The translations under genes and the position numbers were made by a program. Below the pieces are notes generated by a model that searched no databases, had not been told where the DNA came from, and saw only the letters and a list, made by a program, of their open reading frames with translations. Below, one piece after another: positions 1 through 5,350 of a stretch of DNA of 7,822 nucleotides. Position 1 is the first letter of the stretch; the number at the start of each line of letters is the position of its first letter. Origin of the DNA: Thermoplasmata archaeon (lineage in GTDB: Archaea; Thermoplasmatota; Thermoplasmata; Thermoplasmatales; Thermoplasmataceae); the NCBI GenBank assembly GCA_021827885.1, contig JAKAUD010000218.1, forward strand, positions 1 through 7,822, written 5' to 3'.

Positions 1-2
1 CA

Positions 3-152
3 ATAGACAGGGATCTCAATGCGGCAATAAACGTCTTGAATGAAGGCATGAAACAGATAGGGAGGGGCACTCCCAAATTCACGCCCGTGGAGATTGGATC
101 AATACCTGCAAGGGCAAATCCGGTCGTTGAAACGGGAAGCCCACAGCTTTAG
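3..152 (+). CDS. tnpB: TnpB (IS200/IS605-family RNA-guided nuclease), C-terminal fragment
   Basis: Reading from base 3 gives 49 residues ending at TAG 150-152; the gene begins outside the window. The fragment opens IDRDLNAAINVLNEG, the hallmark of the TnpB/OrfB C-terminus: the DRD-x-NAA motif carries the third RuvC aspartate and normally follows the Cys4 zinc finger, which would lie just upstream of the window. The remaining tail (GRGTPKFTPVEIGS...ETGSPQL) is the low-complexity end usual in archaeal TnpB proteins. TnpB is an omega-RNA-guided DNA endonuclease that cuts the empty donor site after the element has moved. The last codons run into the element's right-end hairpin (140-159), as in intact family members, so this end looks undamaged. 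Whether the rest is intact, and whether a TnpA is present, cannot be seen. Confidence 0.88.
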   Translation: MDRDLNAAINVLNEGMKQIGRGTPKFTPVEIGSIPARANPVVETGSPQL

Positions 153-170
153 TCGTGGGAGGATGTCACA
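60..170 (+). ncRNA. Probable 3' part of the TnpB omega-RNA (reRNA) scaffold
   Basis: In characterised IS200/IS605 elements the guide RNA scaffold is encoded by the 3' end of tnpB plus the right-end hairpin, with the guide read from the flanking host DNA. The 140-159 hairpin with a TTTA loop sits where that scaffold should end. The 5' limit given is arbitrary. The guide would then be the bases from about 170 onward, just upstream of and into the methyltransferase start. This rests on family knowledge and hairpin position; no expression evidence is available. Confidence 0.4.
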
Positions 171-192
171 TATTTATCCAAAATCAAAAGGT

Positions 193-951
193 ATGAAGCA
201 GGATGATAAAGTAAAGGATTTTTTCGGCAAATATTCATCGGAATATGCAAGCAGCACTTCTCACTCTAAAGGAAAAGATCTGGCAAAAATGATTTCTATG
301 ATAGAACCTAAGGAGAATTACATTTGTGCCGATTTTGCATGTGGCACAGGATTCACCGCAATTGAGATCGCTAAACTTGTTGATTTGGAATATGCTATAG
401 ACACGACAGAGCAAATGATAAAAGAAGCAAAGAATCTCGCATCAGATGCTAAATTGGAGAACATTGTGTTCTTGAATGAGGACATTACAAAAACCTCCTT
501 AAAATCGGAAACAATTGATATTGTTACCTGCAGACGGGCTGCCCACCATTTTGAGGACAAGCGAAAATTTCTTATGGAGGTTAGGAGGGTCTTGAGGAAA
601 GGTGGAAGATTAGGGCTTGTTGATATGGTCAGGCCGCCTGAAGATGATGAAAACGTTCTAAATAAGATGGAAATTATCAGGGATCGGAGCCATGTTGAGG
701 CATTGAGCGAGAAGGAGTGGTTAAAGATCATTGGCGAATCTGGTTTTAAAATCCTGTCGGTTTACAGCGAAACTGAGCCTATGACCTATGAAGGCTGGTT
801 GAAACCCGTTAAGAGAGGTTCCACAGAAGACCTGGAATGTACATCTCTTATCTTCAAGCTAAGAGAACAGGATTGCTTGAAGGGTGGTTTTGACAGGATC
901 AATATGAAAATGAACAAGACCAGATTCATCGTTATTACGGAGAAATTATGA
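193..951 (+). CDS. Class I SAM-dependent methyltransferase (UbiE/Methyltransf_11-like)
   Basis: 252-residue cytosolic Rossmann-fold methyltransferase; the substrate cannot be told. From Met at 193: an N-terminal helix FFGKYSSEYASS (residues 9-20) of the kind seen in UbiE-like enzymes; SAM-binding motif I ADFACGTGFTA (46-56), in which Cys sits where glycine is often found; motif II acid at AIDTTEQM (68-75); NEDIT (95-99), matching the acidic adenine-contact loop; and post-I strand IDIVTCRRAAHHF (108-120), where HHF matches the usual AxHHF signature, followed by VLRKGGRLGLVDM (133-145). The reading frame stays open upstream to an ATG at 94, but those codons are the out-of-frame tnpB end and right-end hairpin, so I chose 193, where family-like sequence begins. 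No convincing Shine-Dalgarno or correctly spaced TATA box is visible; an insertion just upstream may have replaced the original promoter. The gene ends 5 bp from the convergent comA-like gene. Confidence 0.85.
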   Translation: MKQDDKVKDFFGKYSSEYASSTSHSKGKDLAKMISMIEPKENYICADFACGTGFTAIEIAKLVDLEYAIDTTEQMIKEAKNLASDAKLENIVFLNEDITKTSLKSETIDIVTCRRAAHHFEDKRKFLMEVRRVLRKGGRLGLVDMVRPPEDDENVLNKMEIIRDRSHVEALSEKEWLKIIGESGFKILSVYSETEPMTYEGWLKPVKRGSTEDLECTSLIFKLREQDCLKGGFDRINMKMNKTRFIVITEKL

Positions 952-956
952 GGTCA

Positions 957-1931
957 TCAAATTATGGAGTATACCTTCCTCCTTAGGTCCCTCATGTCAT
1001 TTCCCTCCTGAATCAGATTCCCCCTCAATAGCTCGATGAGCGCATTCTGAACAGTCCTTCTGCTCATTCCAGTAATTCTTACCAGACTGGCCTGATCTAT
1101 TTTAACTGAATTCTTAATAATATGAAGGACAAACTTTGTTGCCGGACTCCCTTCAAATTTATCACTTTGCCGCTCCATGCTAAATGTGTCACCACGAAGG
1201 CCAAATCGCTGAGTAGCTAATGCACCGATGGATTCTATTGAAATATTTCCCAGATTTACCCTATTTCCATATCTAAGGATGAGTTCAACCTGTTGTTTTT
1301 CAAGGGGTGCTTCAAACATCAATTTATCAATAGAAATCGTCTTTCTAATAGTATCAGCCCATTCCCACTTGATATCTCCGGAACTATCATATATTTCCAC
1401 ATCTCTTCCAGTTTCTCTGCCCTCAATTATAATAAGGTCAGGCTCAAATTCCTCTGCCTCCTGTACTTTATCGAGAGTTTCATTAAGATCAAGCTGCTCC
1501 GATTTCCTTTTTTTCCCCACTTCCATTATCAGGAACAGGCCATTTTCCCTTGCAAATTCTGCAGCTATTTTCCTCTCCTTTTTTGGAATATTGCAGACCC
1601 CCTCACTAATTTCAATATGTGTAAAGCCAGAATTTTTCAGGAGAGTTAGGCCATCCTCAAATTTACCCTTAACATAACAGGTTTCGAGAAAAGTTCCACC
1701 ATTGCTGACGCCTATACCCATATCCTTGATGCGCGAGATCCTGTTATTAAGCTCTTTTCCGCTTAAAAGAAAGGATAATCCCCAGCCTATCTTCACATAA
1801 GTAACAAATCTGGATAGGTGCTTAATGGTATCCAAGTCTGCTGCAAGCCTGTCAATAACCATTGTCTTCCCAAATCCTTCGGAAATCTCCGTATCAATGT
1901 TCGAAATACTGCCACCAAAATAATGTTCCAT
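957..1931 (-). CDS. Phosphosulfolactate synthase (ComA) domain fused to a C-terminal winged-helix DNA-binding domain
   Basis: 324 residues. Residues 1 to about 255 match the ComA TIM-barrel family, which adds sulfite to phosphoenolpyruvate to give (R)-2-phospho-3-sulfolactate, the first step of PEP-dependent coenzyme M synthesis. Visible family motifs in order: VKIGWG (46-51), NGGTFLE (77-83), KGKF (88-91), IEISEG (106-111), MEVGKK (136-141), IIIEGRETG (167-175), FEAPLEKQQ (206-214), NLGNI (226-230) and FGLRGDT (243-249). ComA proteins are usually about 250-260 residues; the extra 60-70 residues form a winged helix-turn-helix: an ATKFVLHIIKNS helix (264-275), DQASLVRITGMSRRTVQNALIELLRGNLI (279-307, HTH with recognition helix at SRRTVQNAL), then a charged wing. 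It could be an active enzyme that also regulates, or a regulator using the barrel as sensor. It is divergent from the APS reductase/Sat operon, whose product sulfite is the ComA substrate. The ATG at 1931 lies about 34 nt from a strong TATA box. Confidence 0.88.
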   Translation of the reverse strand: MEHYFGGSISNIDTEISEGFGKTMVIDRLAADLDTIKHLSRFVTYVKIGWGLSFLLSGKELNNRISRIKDMGIGVSNGGTFLETCYVKGKFEDGLTLLKNSGFTHIEISEGVCNIPKKERKIAAEFARENGLFLIMEVGKKRKSEQLDLNETLDKVQEAEEFEPDLIIIEGRETGRDVEIYDSSGDIKWEWADTIRKTISIDKLMFEAPLEKQQVELILRYGNRVNLGNISIESIGALATQRFGLRGDTFSMERQSDKFEGSPATKFVLHIIKNSVKIDQASLVRITGMSRRTVQNALIELLRGNLIQEGNDMRDLRRKVYSII

Positions 1932-1958
1932 TTAATCCGGATCAGCATGTAAAAAAAC

Positions 1959-1970
1959 GTATATATATTT
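1959..1970 (-). promoter_or_regulatory. TATA box of the comA-HTH gene
   Basis: Read on the minus strand this is AAATATATATAC, a strong archaeal box A with AT-rich sequence upstream. Its centre is about 34 nt from the ATG at 1931, which predicts transcription starting near 1939 and a leader of about 8 nt, too short for a Shine-Dalgarno site. An 8-bp palindrome, ATCCGGAT (1935-1942), falls at the predicted start site. Confidence 0.6.
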
Positions 1971-1978
1971 TCCATTAA

Positions 1979-1997
1979 TATGTAAAATATTCACATA
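1979..1997. promoter_or_regulatory. Candidate operator dyad between divergent promoters
   Basis: Imperfect palindrome TATGT-N9-ACATA, matching its own reverse complement at 14 of 19 positions, including AA and TT inside the arms. Its centre (1988) is almost exactly midway between the two TATA boxes (centres about 1965 and 2009). That placement suits a dimeric winged-helix repressor or activator acting on both promoters. The sequence is AT-rich, so such dyads also arise by chance; the position is the stronger argument. Confidence 0.4.
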
Positions 1998-2004
1998 AAT
2001 GAAC

Positions 2005-2013
2005 AATATATAA
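2005..2013 (+). promoter_or_regulatory. TATA box of the cysH-sat operon
   Basis: AATATATAA, centred about 34 nt upstream of the ATG at 2043, mirrors the spacing of the divergent comA-HTH promoter. Transcription should start near 2034, leaving a leader of under 10 nt; no Shine-Dalgarno site is present before the ATG, consistent with leaderless-type translation of the first gene. Confidence 0.6.
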
Positions 2014-2042
2014 GCAAATAAACCAAAATAAAATTCCCGGTT

Positions 2043-2732
2043 ATGTTTACTGATATGGATAGCAGCAATATATTGGGCATTTTGTCTGAAGCAAAGGAAA
2101 CCTATGGAAATGATGTTGTTTTCCTAAGCAGTTTCAGTAATGAAGATATGATTATATTTGATACAATATGCAAAAATCATTTGGGTATAGACATATATAC
2201 CATTGATACAGGCAGGTTGAACCAGGAAACATATGAATTCATTGATCAGGTATCCAGAGATTATGGAATAAGGATCAACTATCTGGTTCCTGATGCAGAA
2301 GCTTTATCTTCCATGCTGTCTAATTACGGTCCGCAACCATTCTATGAGAGTGTGGAAAAGAGAAAGTTGTGCTGTAAGATTAGAAAGGTAGATCCACTTT
2401 CAAGACTTCTTTCAAATAAAAAAGCGTGGATAACCGGCATAAGATCTGAACAAACAATTGAAAGGAAGAATTCATCGAGAGTTGAAATCAATAATGGTAC
2501 AGTTAAGATAAACCCCATTATAGATTGGACATATGATATGGTTCTGAAAGAAGTAGAGGAGAGAAAATTGCCTTTCAACAAACTCTATAATTTGGGTTAT
2601 AGAAGCATAGGATGCGAACCTTGCACCAGGCCTTTGTATCCAGGAGAATCAGAAAGGGATGGAAGATGGTGGTGGGAGGGCAGCTCAAAAGAATGCGGAA
2701 TTCACACTTCAAAATTTGGTGATAGCCGGTGA
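2043..2732 (+). CDS. cysH: Adenylylsulfate (APS) reductase, CysH family, Fe-S type
   Basis: 229-residue PP-loop-superfamily protein that reduces adenylyl sulfate to sulfite using thioredoxin-like electrons. Visible features: SFSNEDMIIFD (30-40), the modified nucleotide-binding loop; TIDTGRLNQETYEF (53-66), the DTG motif; KRKLCCKIRKVDPL (106-119) with the Cys110-Cys111 pair; AWITGIRSEQ (128-137); INPIIDWT (156-163); GYRSIGCEPCTRP (185-197) with Cys191 and Cys194; and KECGIH (216-221) with the probable nucleophile Cys218. The CC-X79-CxxC pattern is the 4Fe-4S ligand set that marks APS reductases; PAPS-specific CysH lacks it. No APS kinase is seen nearby, which fits APS as substrate. Alternative Met5 cannot be excluded as start. 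The stop overlaps the GTG of sat by 4 bp (GTGA), so the two are translationally coupled. Confidence 0.9.
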   Translation: MFTDMDSSNILGILSEAKETYGNDVVFLSSFSNEDMIIFDTICKNHLGIDIYTIDTGRLNQETYEFIDQVSRDYGIRINYLVPDAEALSSMLSNYGPQPFYESVEKRKLCCKIRKVDPLSRLLSNKKAWITGIRSEQTIERKNSSRVEINNGTVKINPIIDWTYDMVLKEVEERKLPFNKLYNLGYRSIGCEPCTRPLYPGESERDGRWWWEGSSKECGIHTSKFGDSR

Positions 2733-3892
2733 TACCCAACTATCATGGGGGAAGGCAAGTTTCAATTCCCAATCTTGACAGTGATTATGACAATGCCCAA
2801 AACGGGCTGGAGATTGATGCTGATGAATTTATATTTCTAACACTTATAAAAAATGGAATACTCAGTCCACTGGAAGGATTCAACACATATGAAGAGACAT
2901 TGAGTATAATGGATAGCAGCAAGTTGCCATCAGGGATTCCATGGTCCATGCCGTTCCTTCTCCATGTAAGCGAAGATGAGGTTAGGAAGATCAGGTCTGA
3001 AGATGAAATCGTTCTTAAGTATAATGGAAAAGCAATAGCCACGATGAGTTTCGATGATACTTTTTCCGTCGATCCAGATGAGTATTGTTCGAAGATATTT
3101 GGAACAAATGATCAATCACACCCTGGAGTAAGGAAATTTTATATGAATGGAAGCAAATTTGCCCAGGGAAAAATTTCTGGACTTTCTTCAGAAAACTCAG
3201 TTTTTGGTTTTAAGCAACCAGATCCAGAGGCAATAAGAGGGCTTTTTCATTCCAGGAATTATAAAACAGTGACCGCTTTTCAAACACGCAATCCACCTCA
3301 TAGGGGACATGAATTTCTTCACAAATTTTCCCTCCTCTCAACCGACGCATTATTCATAAATCCCGTAATGGGGCCAAAAAAAGACGGAGATTTCAGTGAC
3401 AATGAAATATTTGAATCGTATAAAACATACGTTGAGAATTATCTTCCCAAAGAAAGAACTCTTCTTATGCCCCTAATATACACCATGCAATATGCGGGCC
3501 CAAGGGAGGCTCTGATTCACATGATCATGAGAAAGAATCTTGGATGTACGCATTTTGTTATTGGGAGGGATCATGCTGGTGTTGGGTCATTCTATAAACC
3601 ATATGCAGCAAGAGATTACATAATGCAACTGGGAGATCTCGGAATAACTCCAATTTTCCTAAGGGAGGCATATTATTGCAATTCATGTATGGAAATTACA
3701 AACGAGGACATTTGCCCTCATGAGGAAAGTGAAAAGGTCCACTTCAGCGGTACGAAGATCAGGGGAATTTTCGCGGACCACAACATGCCCAAGCCTCATG
3801 AAATGAGGAAAGAAGTTTACAACCGGATCATATCTCTGAGATCAAGTGAACCAAGTGTTGTGAATAGAAATGAAATAGTGCAACAGGCATGA
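2729..3892 (+). CDS. sat: ATP sulfurylase (sulfate adenylyltransferase)
   Basis: 387 residues, the usual length of single-domain archaeal/bacterial Sat. It forms adenylyl sulfate and pyrophosphate from ATP and sulfate in the cytosol. Start is GTG: IPNYHGG-Q-V (2-11) matches the family N-terminus (PHGGxLV), and a GGTGAT site at 2718-2723 lies 5 nt upstream. Motifs: an N-terminal PUA-like part to about 160; catalytic QTRNPPHRGHE (185-195, the QxRNP and HxxH nucleotide-binding elements); NPVMGPKKDGD (211-221); GRDHAGVG (279-286); and FSGTKIR (339-345). YYCNSCMEITNEDICPH (315-331) holds Cys317, Cys320, Cys329 and His331 in the place of the zinc site known in some prokaryotic enzymes. There is no C-terminal APS kinase domain. 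It overlaps cysH by 4 bp and is followed after 1 bp by the next gene, so it is the middle gene of an operon. Confidence 0.95.
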   Translation: MIPNYHGGRQVSIPNLDSDYDNAQNGLEIDADEFIFLTLIKNGILSPLEGFNTYEETLSIMDSSKLPSGIPWSMPFLLHVSEDEVRKIRSEDEIVLKYNGKAIATMSFDDTFSVDPDEYCSKIFGTNDQSHPGVRKFYMNGSKFAQGKISGLSSENSVFGFKQPDPEAIRGLFHSRNYKTVTAFQTRNPPHRGHEFLHKFSLLSTDALFINPVMGPKKDGDFSDNEIFESYKTYVENYLPKERTLLMPLIYTMQYAGPREALIHMIMRKNLGCTHFVIGRDHAGVGSFYKPYAARDYIMQLGDLGITPIFLREAYYCNSCMEITNEDICPHEESEKVHFSGTKIRGIFADHNMPKPHEMRKEVYNRIISLRSSEPSVVNRNEIVQQA

Positions 3893-3893
3893 A

Positions 3894-4307
3894 ATGAAAG
3901 TTTTTAATTGCCGCCACGATGAAGAAGAAATGATACTAAATGAAATGAGGATTTTTGAGATTTTATCCGACTTAAGAGTCATTGGGGATCCTGAATATGG
4001 TGGGACTGGCAGTATTAAGGAGTATATTCTAGTAGGGTGCATTTATGGGTTTTTCACTGAAAGTGAAAGAACCGTTACGAGGGTTGATAGGGAAGATATG
4101 AAAGTCATTAAGTCCGGGACATACTCTTACATAATTTGGTTGGACGAACCCCTTGATGATTTGGAAAAGGAAGACGAGGATATGCAGGATGAGGGTATTG
4201 ATCCTGAAAAAACAGAAACGGAAGATATTGTGTTAATGCCTGTCGCAATAGAAGGGCCATATACCGATAAAGAGATTATGGAGTTGATTCACGAAGGAGC
4301 AATTTAA
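3894..4307 (+). CDS. Acidic protein of unknown function, third gene of the sulfate-assimilation operon
   Basis: 137 residues with no family I recognise. There is no signal peptide and no clear membrane segment. The first 80 residues look globular, with predicted strand-like stretches KEYILVGCIYGFF (42-54) and SGTYSYIIWLDEP (74-86) around a charged turn. Residues 84-111 are dominated by Asp and Glu (LDEPLDDLEKEDEDMQDEG), an acidic linker, followed by a short strand DIVLMPVAIEG (111-121) and a helix (124-133). Two cysteines (6 and 49) are not in a metal-binding pattern. It starts 1 bp after sat ends, so it must be cotranscribed and is likely to serve sulfate activation or reduction or its control; that is inference from position only. 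Met13 and Met18 are possible internal starts; there is no strong Shine-Dalgarno site before any of them. Confidence 0.75.
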   Translation: MKVFNCRHDEEEMILNEMRIFEILSDLRVIGDPEYGGTGSIKEYILVGCIYGFFTESERTVTRVDREDMKVIKSGTYSYIIWLDEPLDDLEKEDEDMQDEGIDPEKTETEDIVLMPVAIEGPYTDKEIMELIHEGAI

Positions 4308-4459
4308 TGAGAGGCAAGGAATTTATGGCTATTTATTTTGGTGAGTGGGTGAATTTAACTGCTGACCTTGAAAAATCTTCAACGAGCATCGACATCCCTG
4401 CTCCCTTCTCTCTCCAGCCTCTCTCGCAGATACCCACTATCTCTCTGATGGTTCATTGA
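4307..4459 (+). CDS. Possible small protein (50 aa), doubtful
   Basis: An ATG overlaps the stop of the acidic-protein gene by one base (TAATG) and has a well-spaced GGAG (about 4295-4298) ahead of it, as in a coupled operon gene. The reading frame gives 50 residues (begins MRGKEFMAIYFGEWVNLTAD, ends SLMVH). Its second half is antisense to the 3' end of the nucleotidyltransferase gene and has no recognisable family. It may be chance; the start context is the only support. Confidence 0.25.
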   Translation: MRGKEFMAIYFGEWVNLTADLEKSSTSIDIPAPFSLQPLSQIPTISLMVH

Positions 4460-4846
4460 AACAACTGGAATGCTTGTCCCTCCAAGTTCAATATGTATGA
4501 TCTTCACTGGATGTGGATTCTGTTCAGAACTCCATTTCCCATTCCTGAATACTTTCGGATTACCCATCACTTCCACCCGCAAGCCATTTATACTGAATAT
4601 TCCATAGTCGGACTCATATCTGTCTGTGGAAGAATGAGACACTGGTTTCATCGCTGTGTCTTTGAAAACGTCCTGAATTCTATAAGCACCATTGTGATCC
4701 GTGAGAATGTCAATGTCGTGGGGAACGATATCCATTCCCTGAAGGGCGAGCGATGTGCTGCCATCAACTGCCCATTTAACATTAGAGGGAATTTTCTCAC
4801 TAATCATAAGAACCGTTTCTCTGAATCGGTCGGGAATCATTCCCAC
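4379..4846 (-). CDS. Stand-alone nucleotidyltransferase-fold protein (MNT/aminoglycoside-adenylyltransferase-like)
   Basis: 155 residues. WAVDGSTSLALQGMDIVPHDIDIL (25-48) shows the Pol-beta nucleotidyltransferase signature: GS at 29-30, then the metal-binding pair Asp44 and Asp46 in DID. A third acidic position, Glu92 in LRVEVMG (89-95), falls where the third catalytic carboxylate is expected. The C-terminal SMNHQRDSGYLRERLEREG (130-148) resembles the tail of small lincosamide/aminoglycoside-type nucleotidyltransferases. It may transfer an NMP to a small molecule, RNA or protein; the substrate is unknown. No HEPN-type toxin partner is encoded beside it. The start is GTG at 4846, supported by GAGGAG 5 nt upstream; ATG at 4840 is the alternative. 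It is convergent with the sulfate operon and has its own promoter. Confidence 0.75.
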   Translation of the reverse strand: MGMIPDRFRETVLMISEKIPSNVKWAVDGSTSLALQGMDIVPHDIDILTDHNGAYRIQDVFKDTAMKPVSHSSTDRYESDYGIFSINGLRVEVMGNPKVFRNGKWSSEQNPHPVKIIHIELGGTSIPVVSMNHQRDSGYLRERLEREGSRDVDAR

Positions 4847-4883
4847 AACATCTCCTCAATCATCACTCCTCATCCATTTTCTC

Positions 4884-4897
4884 GTTTATAATATTAT
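4884..4897 (-). promoter_or_regulatory. TATA box of the nucleotidyltransferase gene
   Basis: On the minus strand the sequence reads ATAATATTATAAAC. Its centre is about 40-45 nt upstream of the GTG start, which predicts a leader of roughly 15-20 nt that would include the GAGGAG ribosome binding site (4852-4857). Confidence 0.45.
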
Positions 4898-4899
4898 TG

Positions 4900-5243
4900 A
4901 CATACCTTTCCTGTACTTTTTGCCAAAGTGCGTGTATACTCCGCTTGGATGTACACAAAGCTCTAATCAAGATCGCATCATAGCCTCACAATTTCATTTC
5001 CAATGGCGCTGCCATAATGTGATTACCATGGTTCCCCACCTTAACATCTCTTATTGCATTGTGGACTTGAAATACACTTACATAATAGAGTGGGGGCATT
5101 ACTTTTATTGCTTCGCTACCAGATATCTTGCTGATTGACTCTCCTTTTGCAGTTGTTCAGCATCATTTTTGTCTTCAGGGATGAGGAGGTTGAAAATTTG
5201 GCAGAAATCTTTCTGGTACAAATTCTGGGGGATGTGGAGATAA
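4900..5243. other. Intergenic region with no supported gene
   Basis: About 340 bp between the nucleotidyltransferase promoter and the tRNA 3' end. Open frames here are short and lack family features or good starts. Small dyads are visible: ATGGC-gct-GCCAT (5003-5015) and GTGTA...TACAC (4932-4956). There is no tRNA, no right-end hairpin of the TnpB-element type and no tandem repeat. It may hold the tail of the tRNA transcript or the remains of a decayed gene; I cannot identify anything further. Confidence 0.5.
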
Positions 5244-5318
5244 TGCTCCGGCCGGGATTTGGACCCGAGTCGAGGGATTGAGAGTCCCTTATGCTTGACC
5301 TGGCTACACCACCGGAGC
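5244..5318 (-). tRNA. tRNA-Glu (CTC anticodon)
   Basis: The minus strand folds into a full cloverleaf: 7-bp acceptor stem GCTCCGG/CCGGAGC; D-stem GTGT with GCAT and a D-loop containing GG; anticodon stem AGGGA/TCCCT around loop CTCTCAA, giving anticodon CTC (5280-5282); 4-nt variable region CGAC; and T-stem TCGGG/CCCGG. The discriminator is A (5244) and no CCA is encoded. Acceptor and D-arm sequence match archaeal tRNA-Glu, which reads GAG. Oddly, the T-loop reads TCCAAAT, with C at position 55 where T is nearly universal. No intron is visible. It lies 52 bp downstream of the MarR gene on the same strand. Confidence 0.93.
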
Positions 5319-5340
5319 TTCAACCCCAATTCTCTTGCCT

Positions 5341-5350
5341 GATTTATTGT
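5341..5350 (-). promoter_or_regulatory. Possible TATA box of tRNA-Glu
   Basis: ACAATAAATC on the minus strand, centred about 27 nt upstream of the mature tRNA 5' end, the distance expected for archaeal tRNA promoters. It is a weak match to the box A consensus. Confidence 0.35.

Larger units (their letters stand above)
1..170 (+). mobile_element. Right end of an IS200/IS605-type element
   Basis: The tnpB 3' end is followed at once by the imperfect hairpin typical of the right end of this family. Bases 140-147 pair with 152-159 (C-C-C-A-C with G-T-G-G-G, one A/C mismatch, one G/T wobble, then C-G) around a TTTA loop at 148-151. It is followed by AGGATGTCAC, which resembles the terminal sequence of many archaeal members. 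The exact right boundary cannot be fixed without an empty-site comparison; about 165-172 is my estimate. These elements have no terminal inverted repeats and make no target duplication, so none is expected. Confidence 0.75.

Noticed and set aside
94..192. Upstream extension of the methyltransferase to ATG 94 or ATG 163
   Set aside because: These codons are the tnpB 3' end and right-end hairpin read in another frame; methyltransferase-like sequence begins at ATG 193. ATG 163 has GGGAGG directly against it with no spacer.
1228..1677. Plus-strand frames of 118 and 149 codons inside the ComA-HTH gene
   Set aside because: Antisense shadows of a gene with clear family motifs; their Ser/Phe-rich content is typical of reverse-strand readings.
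2055..2922. 14-bp direct repeat ATGGATAGCAGCAA at 2055 and 2909
   Set aside because: Both copies lie in coding sequence as Met-Asp-Ser-Ser codons of cysH and sat in different contexts; most likely coincidence.
4755..5138. 127-codon plus-strand frame
   Set aside because: It overlaps the nucleotidyltransferase gene in antisense and its promoter, has irregular composition and no family features.
5244..5266. tRNA 3' end as an attachment site of an integrated element
   Set aside because: No second copy of the tRNA 3' sequence and no integrase gene were found in the window.
5105..5329. 74-codon minus-strand frame crossing the tRNA
   Set aside because: Its first third is the tRNA-Glu sequence, and the remainder shows no recognisable family.
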